Below are positions 7,592-17,254 of a stretch of 64,000 nt of DNA, piece by piece (position 1 is the stretch's first letter; the number at the start of each line of letters is the position of its first letter). Position numbers and translations under genes: made by a program. The notes beneath the pieces were generated by a model that saw only the letters and a program-made list of their open reading frames with translations, made no database searches and was not told where the DNA came from. Origin of the DNA: Microlunatus speluncae (GTDB taxonomy: Bacteria; Actinomycetota; Actinomycetes; Propionibacteriales; Propionibacteriaceae); NCBI RefSeq assembly GCF_009299835.1, contig NZ_VKCZ01000007.1, positions 248,001 to 312,000 of the forward strand. Direction: 5' to 3'.

Positions 7592-8299
7592 ATGACCACA
7601 CAAGCACTGACCGGGCGACAGATCGCCGACGCCGGACTCGAGGGCTGGGCCCTCCTCCTCCACTACGGCCAAGGCGGGCTGCAGACCCGGATCCACACCG
7701 AGACCTTTGCCACCGGGCTGCGGATCGCCACCATGATCGGCGAGGCGGCCACGGAACTTGATCATCTCGCCGAGCTCGACCTCCGGCCGTCCCGGGTCGA
7801 CGTCCGGTTGACCAGCCGGGACGGCGGCGGAGTGACCGAGCTGGATGTGCGGCTCGCCCGCCGGGTCTCCGACCTGGCCGCCGCCGAAGGACTCAGCTTC
7901 GACGCGGCCGGAGTGGCGCGGATCGAGCTCGGGCTTGACACCCCCGACTACGACAAGATCGCGCCGTTCTGGACGGCCGTCCTGAGCTCCGAACATGTCG
8001 TCGGTGACGAGGAATGGGGCGACGTCGGCGACCCGAACCAAGGCCTGCCGATGATCTACTTCCAACGCTCCAGGGCCCAGGAGCCCAAGCAGCGTTGGCA
8101 TCCGGACCTCTGGGTCGACCCGGCCCAGGTGCAACCGCGGATCGACGCCGCCCTCGCGGCCGGCGGCACCATGATCAGCGACGAGAGCGCGCCCGCCACC
8201 TGGCTGCTGGCCGATCCCGACGGCAACGCGGTCCGGCTGTGCACCTGGCAACCGGGCGATACCGTGCTCTGCGACTCGCAGTATCGCCCGACCGCTTAG
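7592..8299 (+). CDS. VOC-family protein with pterin-dehydratase-like N-terminus
   Basis: 235 residues from the ATG at 7592. The first 95 residues (LTGRQIADAGLEGWALLLHY, then RIATMIGEAATELDH, then DVRLTSRDGGGVTELDVRLA) resemble 4a-hydroxytetrahydrobiopterin dehydratase. The rest is a glyoxalase/bleomycin-resistance-type VOC fold (ELGLDTPDYDKIAPFW, then FQRSRAQEPKQRWHPDLWV, then LLADPDGNAVRLCTW). This fused arrangement is common in actinobacteria and usually partnered by a WYL regulator, as here. The substrate is unknown. The short intergenic region is the likely control site. Confidence 0.82.
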   Translation: MTTQALTGRQIADAGLEGWALLLHYGQGGLQTRIHTETFATGLRIATMIGEAATELDHLAELDLRPSRVDVRLTSRDGGGVTELDVRLARRVSDLAAAEGLSFDAAGVARIELGLDTPDYDKIAPFWTAVLSSEHVVGDEEWGDVGDPNQGLPMIYFQRSRAQEPKQRWHPDLWVDPAQVQPRIDAALAAGGTMISDESAPATWLLADPDGNAVRLCTWQPGDTVLCDSQYRPTA

Positions 8300-8305
8300 T
8301 CGACG

Positions 8306-9222
<917 letters not shown>

Positions 9223-9235
9223 AACGCAAGGGGTG

Positions 9236-9805
9236 ATGGTCGTGATCGACGACACGACGGCTCGGCAGCAGCTGATCGGGGCGGCCGATCGGCTGTTCTA
9301 CGCGAGCGGCGTGCAGGCCGTGGGGATGGACACCGTCCGATCCGAGGCCGGGGTGTCGCTGAAGCGGATCTACGCCCTGTTTCCGTCGAAGGACGACCTG
9401 ATCACGGCCGTGCTGCGGCACCGGACGGAGGTCTGGAACGCCGGCATCGCCGCGACCGCGGCCGGGGCGGCCGACCCGCGCGGCCGGATCCTGGCGATCT
9501 TCGATTTCCTCGACGGCTGGTTCCGCGAACCCGACTTCCGTGGCTGCGCCTTCATCAACGTGTACGGCGAGCTGGGCCCCAGTTCACCCAACGCCGCTGC
9601 CGCGGTCCGGCAGCAGAAGCAGGCCTTCGCCGACTACGTCGCCGAGCTGGTCGGCACCGCCGGACTCCCGGCGGAGCTGGCGCCGCAGCTGGTGCTGCTG
9701 GCCGAGGGCGCCCAGACCGCGGCCGCGATCCTCGGCACCGCCGACCCCGCCGGGCAGGCCAAGGCGGCCGCGATCACCCTGCTCAACGCCGCATCGCCGG
9801 CGTGA
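9236..9805 (+). CDS. TetR/AcrR-family transcriptional regulator
   Basis: About 189 residues; ATG 9236 is preceded by AAGGGG, and GTG 9233 or 9242 are alternatives. The HTH (ARQQLIGAADRLFYASGVQA, then VRSEAGVSLKRIYALFPSKD) is canonical; the C-terminal half (AIFDFLDGWFREPDFRGCAF) forms the ligand-binding domain. The paired operators in front of it suggest it represses itself and the divergent hydrolase until a ligand binds. Its last 23 bases overlap the convergent amidohydrolase gene. Confidence 0.88.
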   Translation: MVVIDDTTARQQLIGAADRLFYASGVQAVGMDTVRSEAGVSLKRIYALFPSKDDLITAVLRHRTEVWNAGIAATAAGAADPRGRILAIFDFLDGWFREPDFRGCAFINVYGELGPSSPNAAAAVRQQKQAFADYVAELVGTAGLPAELAPQLVLLAEGAQTAAAILGTADPAGQAKAAAITLLNAASPA

Positions 9806-10619
9806 GGGTGTCGACAACGGCGGCCAGGGTTTCGGCTCGGCGCCGGACCGCGGCCGCCGTGCCGCAGCCGTCGCGCCGCAGCTCGATCATCACCCCGGTG
9901 ACCCGGAGCGTCTTGCGATACTGCCGGAGCGGGATGTAGCAGCCGGCGAACGGCTCGTCGTACGCCACCGAGCCGAGCGGGGCGAACGCGTCCCGGAGGG
10001 TCTCACGCAGCTGCTCCGGCGTGTGGAAGGAGTCGGTGCCGATGCAGGTCATCGGCCGGCGCCGGTCCGGATGGAGCTCGTACCGCAGCGGCAGCCGCGG
10101 GTAGGAGTGCAGATCGATCACGATCGCCCGGCCGGCGGCGATCAGCCGGGCATCGACCAGGTCGGCGAGCGCGTCGCCGTACGGCCGGTAGTAGGTCTCC
10201 AGCAGCTCGGTGAAGTCCTGGCCGCGCTCGTCGCGGAGCGGTCGGCGGGCGGACGTGCGGGTGTAGACCGCTGCCATGCCGACGCGGGCCATCTCCTCCC
10301 GCTCGTCCGGGAACCGTTCCGGGTCGACGACCAGCCGGGAGAACCGGTTGATCGCCAGCCACGGCCGGGTCCCGGCCAGCCCGGCCGCGAGCCGGCCGAT
10401 CTGCTCCGTCCCTTCGTCGGTCATCGCCGCCAGCTCCGCGGCCAGCTCCTCGTCATCCAGCAGCAGATCACGCCGGACCGCCTCCGGGATCTCCGTCGCG
10501 GCGTGTGGGACGTGGATCACCACCGGCGACGAGGCCGCGCCCGGCACGATCGTGACCGGCGTCACGGCCGCCGACGCCTTGATGAAAGACCTCTCATCAT
10601 CGCTTCCTCGCCCTCTCAT
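9783..10619 (-). CDS. N-formylglutamate amidohydrolase family protein
   Basis: 278 residues. VVIHVPHAATEIP near the N-terminus, the central NRFSRLVVDPERFPD and the later VIDLHSYPRLPLRYE match the family, which hydrolyses N-formyl-L-glutamate (the last step of one histidine-degradation route) and is related to zinc peptidases. The metal ligands would be the His of HVPHAA and the Asp/His of DLHSYP. No hut genes are nearby, so the substrate may differ. The first 18 residues are not conserved-looking; a GTG at 10565 is an alternative start. Confidence 0.82.
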   Translation of the reverse strand: MRGRGSDDERSFIKASAAVTPVTIVPGAASSPVVIHVPHAATEIPEAVRRDLLLDDEELAAELAAMTDEGTEQIGRLAAGLAGTRPWLAINRFSRLVVDPERFPDEREEMARVGMAAVYTRTSARRPLRDERGQDFTELLETYYRPYGDALADLVDARLIAAGRAIVIDLHSYPRLPLRYELHPDRRRPMTCIGTDSFHTPEQLRETLRDAFAPLGSVAYDEPFAGCYIPLRQYRKTLRVTGVMIELRRDGCGTAAAVRRRAETLAAVVDTLTPAMRR

Positions 10620-10641
10620 GGGTAGCTAGTTTGGTAGAACC

Positions 10642-11037
10642 ATGCAGAACAGGACCAAGTGGATCATCACCGGCGGTGCAGCAGCCTTCGTACTCGCGCC
10701 CGTCGCCGCCTTCACCGTGCCGGCACTGTCGGACAACCCGCTCGGCGGGACCGGGTACGTGGCGCACGCCGCCGACACCCGGCCTGCCGCGGATCCGACC
10801 GAGTCGCCGAGCAAGAAGCCGGCCGCCACGCCGATCACCACCCAGACCCCGGGCAGCGCGGTCAGCAGCCCGAGCGCGCAGAGCGCCAACACCAGCAACA
10901 CCCCGCCGACCGCGAACTCGCCGATCTCACCGAAGTCGGCGGTCACCCCGAAGTCGGCCGTGTCGCCGAAGACCCCGGTGTCGGCCAGGACCGCCGCCTC
11001 GCCGAAGTCCCCGAAGTCCCCGGCCTCCGCCGACTGA
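10642..11037 (+). CDS. Secreted Ser/Pro/Thr-rich low-complexity protein
   Basis: 131 residues. A signal peptide (KWIITGGAAAFVLAPVAAF) with likely cleavage near VAHAADT is followed by a wholly low-complexity region that ends in SPK/TPK-type repeats (SPKSAVTPKSAVSPKTPVS, then SPKSPKSPASAD). There is no anchor, cysteine or recognisable domain. It may be a cell-wall-associated spacer protein or a glycosylation substrate; that is a guess from composition. It diverges from the amidohydrolase with a short spacer containing TAGTTT, a possible -10, nine bases before the ATG. Confidence 0.6.
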   Translation: MQNRTKWIITGGAAAFVLAPVAAFTVPALSDNPLGGTGYVAHAADTRPAADPTESPSKKPAATPITTQTPGSAVSSPSAQSANTSNTPPTANSPISPKSAVTPKSAVSPKTPVSARTAASPKSPKSPASAD

Positions 11038-11141
11038 CCCAGCGGTACGCCGACGCGCCCTGAGCCCAGCTCCACCCCCAGCGCCCCCCGCGCCGGCTCA
11101 GGGCGCGTCTTCGCGTCCCCACCCCGGCCCGCCCCGTCGCG

Positions 11142-11175
11142 TTCGCCCCACCTACGGCAGCTTCGCCCCACCTAC
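11142..11175 (+). repeat. Tandem TTCGCCCCACCTAC repeat
   Basis: The 14-mer occurs at 11142-11155 and 11162-11175. GGGGCGAAC at 11200-11208 can pair with 11141-11149, and GCGAAG (11183) with CTTCGC (11161). A related string (CTTCGCCCCACCTGTAA, minus strand) is in the hairpin near 20194-20211. Function unknown. Confidence 0.45.
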
Positions 11176-11230
11176 AGCCGGAGCGAAGCACGAGCAACAG
11201 GGGCGAACCAGCAGCCCCACCCCTTCCGCC

Positions 11231-11473
11231 GACTTGTCAGAACTGAGTTGTGCCATAGGGCTACTCAGTTCTGACAAGTTGGCGGGAGGGGTTCGCGCGG
11301 CGCGCGAACGCGGGTCCAGACTCACCCTCGGCCCTCGCTCAAGCTCCGCAGCTCGGGTCCGGGCACCCTCTGGTCTCGACTCGGGACCCGAAGCCCGACC
11401 TCCCTTATCCACAGCCATTCGCCGAGTTGTCAGAACTGAGGAGCCCTATGGCACAACTCAGTTCTGACAAGTC
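11231..11473. repeat. Composite of two inverted TTGTCAGAACTGAG hairpins
   Basis: Hairpin A: arms 11231-11247 and 11264-11280. Hairpin B: arms 11424-11440 and 11457-11473. Each arm carries TTGTCAGAACTGAG or its complement. The 16-base loops are reverse complements of each other apart from one base, so the two 50-bp hairpins are inverted copies flanking 143 bp that show no gene. Hairpin B ends 9 bases before the response-regulator stop and could terminate that operon. Nothing else is visible in 11038-11481. Confidence 0.75.
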
Positions 11474-11481
11474 GGCGGGGG

Positions 11482-12141
11482 TTAGGTGACTAGGCGGTAG
11501 CCGGCGCCGCGGACGGTGAGGATGCGGTCTGCGCCGATCTTGTTGCGGAGATAGCGGATGTAGACGTCGACGACGTTCGAGCCGGGGTCGAAGTCGTAGC
11601 CCCAGACGCGGGAGAGCAGTTGCTCTCGGGTCATCACCTGGCCGGGGTTGCGGAGCAGGGTCTCCAGCAGCGAGAACTCCCGGGCCGAGAGCTCGATGGA
11701 CCGGCCGCCGACGGTGGCCAGGCGGGTGTGCAGGTCGAGGCTGAGGTCGCCGTGGCTGAGCGCCGCGGGCTCGGCCGATCCGATCTGCCGCAGCCTGATC
11801 CGGATCCGGGCCAGCAACTCCTCGATCCGGAACGGCTTCGCCATGTAGTCGTCGGCGCCGCTGTCCAGGCCGGCCACCGTGTCGGTCACCGAGTCGCGCG
11901 CGGTCAAGATGATCACCGGCAGGGTGAAGCCCTGGCCGCGCAACTGCTCCAGCACCTCGAAGCCGTTCAGGCCGGGCAGGCCGATGTCGAGCACCAGCAG
12001 CTCGAAGTCGTCGCTGAGCGCCATCTCCAGGGCGTCGTTGCCGGTCGCCGCCACGGCCGTGGTGTGGCCGGCGGCCCGCAATCCCTTCTCCACGAAGGAA
12101 GCGATCCGGGACTCGTCCTCGGCGATCAAGATCGCAGCCAT
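11482..12141 (-). CDS. OmpR/PhoB-family response regulator
   Basis: 219 residues. The receiver domain has acidic residues E8-D9-E10, phospho-acceptor Asp52 (LLVLDIGLPG), Thr80 and Lys102 (MAKPF). The C-terminal winged helix (ELSAREFSLLETLLRNPGQV, then VDVYIRYLRNKIG, then RGAGYRL) is the Trans_reg_C type. It is the partner of the sensor kinase at 12126-13769, whose end it overlaps by 16 bases, so the two are translationally coupled with the kinase first. A hairpin of the repeat family lies directly after its stop. Targets unknown. Confidence 0.95.
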   Translation of the reverse strand: MAAILIAEDESRIASFVEKGLRAAGHTTAVAATGNDALEMALSDDFELLVLDIGLPGLNGFEVLEQLRGQGFTLPVIILTARDSVTDTVAGLDSGADDYMAKPFRIEELLARIRIRLRQIGSAEPAALSHGDLSLDLHTRLATVGGRSIELSAREFSLLETLLRNPGQVMTREQLLSRVWGYDFDPGSNVVDVYIRYLRNKIGADRILTVRGAGYRLVT

Positions 12142-13769
12142 CGACTCTCCTGTTCGGTGCGGTGCTGGTGATGATCTTCGTCGGCCGGGCCGCCGAAGAG
12201 CTCGTCCTCGGTGAGATTGTGGTCGCGCTCGGTCACGATCGGGATCTCCAGGGTGAAGGTCGAGCCGTGGCCGAGGGCGCTGTCCAGCAACACCTGGCCT
12301 CGATGCGCCTTGGCGATCGCGTCGACGATGGCCAGACCAAGGCCGGAGCCGTCCACCTGGCCCGGAGCATGATCACGGACCATCGGCTCGGGATGATCAT
12401 GGCCGGGCTGCGCCGGCCCGGACCGGGCGAACCGTTCGAAGATCCGCTGGTGATCATCCGGAGGGATGCCACTGCCCTCGTCCCGGACGCTGAGCCGCAG
12501 CCGTTCGCCGGCCGGCGGCAGCGCCGGATCCGCGGCGACGACCGAGATCACCGAGGCACTCAGCGCGATCACCGAGCCCTCGGGGGAATGCCGGACGGCG
12601 TTGGAGACCAGCTGGACCAGGGCCTGGGTGATCCGCTGCGGATCGAGTTCGATCACCGCGTGCACGGTCCGCTCGATCCGCCACTGCCGGTCGGCCAGCG
12701 GCCGCACCTTGTCCAGCACCGAGGTCAGCAGGTCGTCCACGTCGACCGGCGTCGGCCGGACGAAGTCGGGCCGCCGGGACTTGGCCAGGATCATCAGGTC
12801 CTCGACGATCCGGCGCATCCGGGCCAGCTCGTCCAGCGACAGCTCGACCGTCTCGGCCACCTCGGTCGGGTTGCGCTGGTCGAGCAGCTCCAGGTGACCC
12901 TGCAGGATGGTGATCGGCGTCCGCAGCTCGTGCCCGGCGTCGTCGAGCAGGTTGCGCTGTTCGTCGAACGAGCTGGACAGGCGATCCAGCATGGCGTTCA
13001 TGGTGTGACCGAGGTCGGCGATCTCGTCGCCGCTGGTCAGTTGATCTTCCGGGATCCGGCCGGACAGGTTGCCCTCGCCGATCTCGTGGGCCGTCTCGCG
13101 CAGCGTCCGCAGCGGGGCGAGCAGCCGGCCGGAGACGACGAACCCGACCAGGCCGACCAAGATCAGCGCGGCGACGCAGACCAGCGCATACGTGCGGTAG
13201 GTGTTGTTCAGCGGGACGAAGGCGGTGTCGATGTCGACCGCGGCGACATAGTGGCCGAGGTCCGGTTGGCCCTCGATCTGGGCCGTGACCGAGACGAAGG
13301 CAAGGTTGCGGTTGCGTTCGTTGCTGATCGTCTTGATCAGGATGTCTCCGCCGGGCCTCACCTTGGCTGCTTCGGCGATCACCTCCTGGTCGCCCTGCAC
13401 CGCCGTCTGCAGTTCCGACTGCCGGTTGGGATGTAATTCGAGCTGGCCGTTGACCAGCCCTATGACGGCCTCGTTGTCGTCGGGGTAGGTGGCCTTGATC
13501 GTGGCTCGGAGCAGGTCGGCGACGGTGACGATGTTGGCCCGGTTGGGCCCCTTCATCGCCTCCTCGCTGGCCACCCGGAACTCGTTCACCTCCTGATGGA
13601 GCGCGTCCCGCACTCCTTTGTACACGTCCTGCCGACTGATCGCGTACGAGGTCAAACCGGCGGCGGTCATGCCCAAGGCAGTGGTCATCAGCACCGCGGT
13701 CAGGATCCGGAACCGGACCGACCAGGTACGCGGCCGCCGGGCCGGCCGGTCGGTCGCTGCGGAATCCAC
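12126..13769 (-). CDS. Membrane sensor histidine kinase
   Basis: 547 residues: membrane helix 1 (about 21-45), an extracytoplasmic sensor region of about 145 residues, membrane helix 2 (about 194-214), HAMP, HisKA with phospho-acceptor His280 (DDAGHELRTPIT), and a HATPase domain with N box (QLVSNAVRHSPEG), G1 (VRDEGSGIPPDD) and G2 (GSGLGLAIV). About 20 Pro/His-rich residues are inserted between the F box (RIFERFARSG) and G2. GTG start at 13769. It phosphorylates the coupled OmpR-type regulator; the signal is unknown. Confidence 0.93.
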   Translation of the reverse strand: MDSAATDRPARRPRTWSVRFRILTAVLMTTALGMTAAGLTSYAISRQDVYKGVRDALHQEVNEFRVASEEAMKGPNRANIVTVADLLRATIKATYPDDNEAVIGLVNGQLELHPNRQSELQTAVQGDQEVIAEAAKVRPGGDILIKTISNERNRNLAFVSVTAQIEGQPDLGHYVAAVDIDTAFVPLNNTYRTYALVCVAALILVGLVGFVVSGRLLAPLRTLRETAHEIGEGNLSGRIPEDQLTSGDEIADLGHTMNAMLDRLSSSFDEQRNLLDDAGHELRTPITILQGHLELLDQRNPTEVAETVELSLDELARMRRIVEDLMILAKSRRPDFVRPTPVDVDDLLTSVLDKVRPLADRQWRIERTVHAVIELDPQRITQALVQLVSNAVRHSPEGSVIALSASVISVVAADPALPPAGERLRLSVRDEGSGIPPDDHQRIFERFARSGPAQPGHDHPEPMVRDHAPGQVDGSGLGLAIVDAIAKAHRGQVLLDSALGHGSTFTLEIPIVTERDHNLTEDELFGGPADEDHHQHRTEQESRWLRS

Positions 13770-13826
13770 CCGCCCATCTTGGCAAACCCGCGCGAATCCA
13801 GGCCTATCGCGGCGATGAGACTCTTC

Positions 13827-14885
13827 TCATCGAGTGCCGGAACCGGTCGATTCCCGGGTCATCAGCGTGTGCGGCACCACGAAGGTCCGGGCCGGTTCGC
13901 GGTTGCCGTCGATCCGGTCCAGCAGCGCCTCGATCGTCTGCTCGGCGAGTGCTTCCAGGTCGGGGGCGACCGAGGTCAGCGTCGGCGTCACGTACTCGGT
14001 GTCGACGATGTTGTCCCAGCCGACCACGGCGATGTCCTCCGGCACCCGGAGCCCGGCCCGCTTCAGCCCGCGGATCGCCCCGATCGCCAGCAGATCGCTG
14101 CAGCAGACGATGGCGTCGCAGCCGTGCAGCTCGTCCGCCTCGGCGATCGCCCGCTCGCCGGCCTCCCGGGTGTAGCGGCCGGTCGGGATCGACTGCCGCT
14201 CGGCCAGGGCCAGACCATGCCCGGCCAACCGGTCCCTGACTCCGGCCAGGCGGATCTCCCCCACCCCGTTGGGCTGGTGCGGATTGCGCCCGATGAAGCC
14301 GAAGCGGCGCCGCCCGGTCGCGTACAGATGATCGACGACCTCACCGGCCGAGCGCGGATTGTCGATCGCGACGTAGTCGGCGTGGCTGTCCGGCAGCGGC
14401 GCGGCCAGCAACACCATCGGCGTGCGCCGGCTCATCGCGGCCATCGCCTCCGGATCGAGCGCGAACGGGCTGAAGATCACTCCGTCGATCCCGTGCCCGG
14501 GATAGCCCGCCGCGGCCTGCTCCTCCCGCTCCGGCACGCCGCCGGTCTCGTCCATCACCACGGTGTAGCCGCGCGGTGAGGCCGCCGCGATCATGGCGTG
14601 GGCCAGCGCGCCCAGGTAGGGCTCGTCGATCCGCGGCAGGGCCAACGTGATCATGGTGCTGCGGCCGCTCTGCAGTTGCCGGCCGGCCAGTGACGGCCGG
14701 TAGTCCAGTTCCTCGATCGCGGCCAGCACCCGGGCCCGGGTGCTGTCGCGGACATTGGACCGCTGATGGACCACGTTGGTCACGGTCTTCAGGGACACCC
14801 CGGCCCGGGCGGCGACGTCCTTGATCCGGGCCGGCTTGATCCGGTCCGGATCGCGATCGATGGCGGGCCGATCGATGGCTGACAT
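13827..14885 (-). CDS. LacI-family repressor of the adjacent sugar operon
   Basis: 352 residues from the ATG at 14885, which has AGGAGG three bases upstream; an in-frame ATG at 14924 has no ribosome site. The HTH and hinge are clear (RIKDVAARAGVSLKTVTNVV, then RVLAAIEELDYRPSLAGRQL), followed by a periplasmic-binding-protein-like sensor (TMITLALPRIDEPYLGALAH onward). It is divergent from the ABC sugar importer at 14998-18150. Two LacI-type palindromes (14944-14969) overlap the importer promoter, so it most likely represses that operon until its sugar is present. Confidence 0.92.
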   Translation of the reverse strand: MSAIDRPAIDRDPDRIKPARIKDVAARAGVSLKTVTNVVHQRSNVRDSTRARVLAAIEELDYRPSLAGRQLQSGRSTMITLALPRIDEPYLGALAHAMIAAASPRGYTVVMDETGGVPEREEQAAAGYPGHGIDGVIFSPFALDPEAMAAMSRRTPMVLLAAPLPDSHADYVAIDNPRSAGEVVDHLYATGRRRFGFIGRNPHQPNGVGEIRLAGVRDRLAGHGLALAERQSIPTGRYTREAGERAIAEADELHGCDAIVCCSDLLAIGAIRGLKRAGLRVPEDIAVVGWDNIVDTEYVTPTLTSVAPDLEALAEQTIEALLDRIDGNREPARTFVVPHTLMTRESTGSGTR

Positions 14886-14917
14886 GCGCCTCCTCGGGAG
14901 AATCGGCGGTTCGGGTC

Positions 14918-14969
14918 TTGACATCCTAGGGTCTCGGCCTGATTCTAACGTTAGATTCTAACGCTAGAA
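14918..14969 (+). promoter_or_regulatory. Promoter with two tandem LacI-type operators
   Basis: TTGACA (14918-14923) is a good -35; the -10 would fall at about 14941-14946. Across and after it lie TCTAACGTTAGA (14944-14955, a perfect palindrome with the CG centre typical of LacI sites) and TTCTAACGCTAGAA (14956-14969, imperfect only at the centre). Their abutting arrangement suggests two repressor dimers bound side by side. Confidence 0.75.
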
Positions 14970-14997
14970 GTTTCGGCACCAGGACACAGGAGTCACG

Positions 14998-16332
14998 ATG
15001 AAGCCGAAGTTCCCGATCCCGGCACCGGCCGGCGCGCTGCGCCGCCGGACCCTGCTTTCTGCGGCCGGACTGACCACGCTCGCGGTCGCCGCGGGTTGCA
15101 CCGGCCCGGCGCCGGGCACCGGCGGTCCGGCGCCGCAGAACACCTCGGCACAGCAGGAGCTCCGCTACATGGTCGGCCAACCGGAGGACCCGGCCGACCT
15201 CGAGCTGACGAGGCAGGACCTGAAGAAGTTCGAGGCCGCCAATCCCGGGATCACGGTGAAGCTGGACGTCATCCCGTCCGACACGGTGCGCACGGTGCTC
15301 CAGACGCAGCTCCGGTCCGGCCAGGGCCCGGACGTGTTCGGCTACGACACCGGGCCCGGGTTCGCCGGCGCGCTGGCCGAGGCCGGACTGCTCTACGACC
15401 TGACCGCCGCGTTCGCGGACCGGAAATGGCCGATCTACGAGTTCGCCAAGCAGCGGGTCACCTTCGAGGGCAAGGTCGTGGGCGTGCCGAGCCAGATCGA
15501 GCAGGTCGGCCTGTTCTACAACAAGGACTTGTTCACGAAGTACGGTCTCGCCGCGCCGGGGAGCCTGGCCGAGCTCGAGGCGGCCGCCCACACGCTGGCC
15601 GACAACAAGATCATTCCGCTCGCGGTCAGCGACAAGGAAGGCTGGCAGGGCGGGCACCTGCTGAGCATCACCCTGTCCAGCCAGGTCGGCTCGGCCGGCA
15701 TGGACGCGCTGCTCGCCGGCGAGCGGCCGTGGGATTCGCCCGAGGTGGTCGAGTCCCTCGCGGTCTGGGAGCGTTTCGGCCAGGACGGACTGCTGACGCC
15801 GTCGCCGGCCGCGGTGACCTACGACAACGCCAACGCACTGTTCTACTCCGGCAAGGCCGCGATCAACCCGACCGGCAGCTGGCTCGCCCTCGACATCGAA
15901 CGCAACTCCAAGTTCGAGGTCGGCTTCATCCCGTTCCCGGCGCCGAGCGGGCCGGGGATCTTCAGTGGCGGCCTCGGCTCCGGCACCTTCATCTCGGCCG
16001 GCACCACCAAGGCGGACGCGGCGATCGCGCTGCTCGACTACCTGCAGACCCCGGAGCATGGCCGCTGGGCGGTGGAGAATCTGCAGGACATTCCGGCCTA
16101 TCCGGTGGACACCGCCGGCATCAAGGCCAGCCCGCTGTTCACGCAGATCCTCGACGATGCGGCCAAGATCGCCGAGGGCTCGGGCGACTTCGGCTACAAC
16201 ATCGACGTGCTGACCGGTGATCAGTTCAACAACGCCATGTGGAAAGGGATCCAGGGGATCCTGAGCGGACAGTCGACCGCGGCCGAGGTGGCCGGGCGGA
16301 TGCAGGCCGCGGCCGCCAAGGACGGGAACTGA
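14998..16332 (+). CDS. CUT1-type sugar-binding lipoprotein of an ABC importer
   Basis: 444 residues. An RRRTLLSAAGL segment (Tat-like) leads to the lipobox AAGC with Cys34, so the protein is probably lipid-anchored outside the membrane. The body is family 1 solute-binding (KKFEAANPGITVKLDVIPSD, then GQGPDVFGYDTGPGFAGAL, then FYNKDLFTKYGLAAPGSLAE). It should bind an oligosaccharide or sugar alcohol and deliver it to the permeases that follow 5 bp on. No ATPase is in the cluster, so a shared MsiK-type ATPase elsewhere is expected. Confidence 0.92.
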   Translation: MKPKFPIPAPAGALRRRTLLSAAGLTTLAVAAGCTGPAPGTGGPAPQNTSAQQELRYMVGQPEDPADLELTRQDLKKFEAANPGITVKLDVIPSDTVRTVLQTQLRSGQGPDVFGYDTGPGFAGALAEAGLLYDLTAAFADRKWPIYEFAKQRVTFEGKVVGVPSQIEQVGLFYNKDLFTKYGLAAPGSLAELEAAAHTLADNKIIPLAVSDKEGWQGGHLLSITLSSQVGSAGMDALLAGERPWDSPEVVESLAVWERFGQDGLLTPSPAAVTYDNANALFYSGKAAINPTGSWLALDIERNSKFEVGFIPFPAPSGPGIFSGGLGSGTFISAGTTKADAAIALLDYLQTPEHGRWAVENLQDIPAYPVDTAGIKASPLFTQILDDAAKIAEGSGDFGYNIDVLTGDQFNNAMWKGIQGILSGQSTAAEVAGRMQAAAAKDGN

Positions 16333-16336
16333 GCCG

Positions 16337-17254
16337 ATGGCCGTCCTCAGCCACCTCCCCCGGGTCACCCGTCGGGCCCAGGCCCGGCTCGGCCTGCTGC
16401 TGGTGCTGCCGGTGATGGCGCTGGTGATCATCTTCTTCCTGTTCCCCATGATCAGCGCCGGCTACTTCTCGGTGGTCGACTTCGACGGGCTGGACCCGAC
16501 GCCGCCCTTCGTCGGCGCGGCCAACTTCACCGAGATGTTCGGCGATCCGGAAGTCTGGCGCGCCCTCGGCCGGAACGCCATCTGGATCGTGATCGGCACC
16601 GTCGCACCGATGGTGATCGGGCTGGTGGTCGCACTGCTGGTCTGGTCGGTCCGGTCGGCCAGCGTGGCGTACAAGTTGATCTTCTTCCTGCCGTACGTGC
16701 TGCCGGGGGTGGCGATCGGGATCGTCTGGGGCTGGATCTACGACCCGGTCAGCGGCTGGCTCAACCGGGCGCTGGAGCTGGTCGGGCTCGGCGGGCTGCA
16801 GCGCGGCTGGCTGGGCGATCCGAACACGGCCCTCTATGCGGTGCTGGCGACCGCGATCTGGGCCACCTGTGGTTTCGTGATCATGATCGTGCTGTCCGCG
16901 TTGCGCAACGTCGACACCGAGCTCGTCGACGCGTCCCGGATCGACGGCGCCGGGCCGTTCGCTCGGTTGCTGCACGTGATCCTGCCGCAGATCATGCCGG
17001 TGCTGCTGATGGTGCTGACCCTGATCCTGGTCGGCGGCTTCAGCGTCTTCGACATCATCTTCATCATGACCGGCGGCGGGCCCGCCGATGCCACCAACGT
17101 GCTCGGGACCTATTCGTACCGCAGCGCGTTCCAGCTCAACCGGATCGGCTACGGCACCGCCCTGGCCTTGTTGATCACCGTGCTGTCGATCCCGTTCGCG
17201 GTCGGGCTGAACCGGCTGCAACGACGACTCTCGCTGCAAGGGACGGGGGCATGA
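16337..17254 (+). CDS. Sugar ABC transporter permease (MalF/UgpA type)
   Basis: 305 residues with six predicted membrane helices; the first is near 16-38 (LGLLLVLPVMALVIIFFLF). The EAA loop that docks the ATPase is DASRIDGAGPFARLLHVILP. It starts five bases after the binding-protein stop and ends overlapping the next permease by four bases (ATGA), so the three are one transcription unit. The partner is the permease at 17251. Confidence 0.93.
   Translation: MAVLSHLPRVTRRAQARLGLLLVLPVMALVIIFFLFPMISAGYFSVVDFDGLDPTPPFVGAANFTEMFGDPEVWRALGRNAIWIVIGTVAPMVIGLVVALLVWSVRSASVAYKLIFFLPYVLPGVAIGIVWGWIYDPVSGWLNRALELVGLGGLQRGWLGDPNTALYAVLATAIWATCGFVIMIVLSALRNVDTELVDASRIDGAGPFARLLHVILPQIMPVLLMVLTLILVGGFSVFDIIFIMTGGGPADATNVLGTYSYRSAFQLNRIGYGTALALLITVLSIPFAVGLNRLQRRLSLQGTGA

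Noticed and set aside
12162..13436. Long plus-strand frame opposite the histidine kinase
   Set aside because: Shadow frame; composition is typical of antisense GC-rich codons, and the kinase motifs on the other strand are complete.
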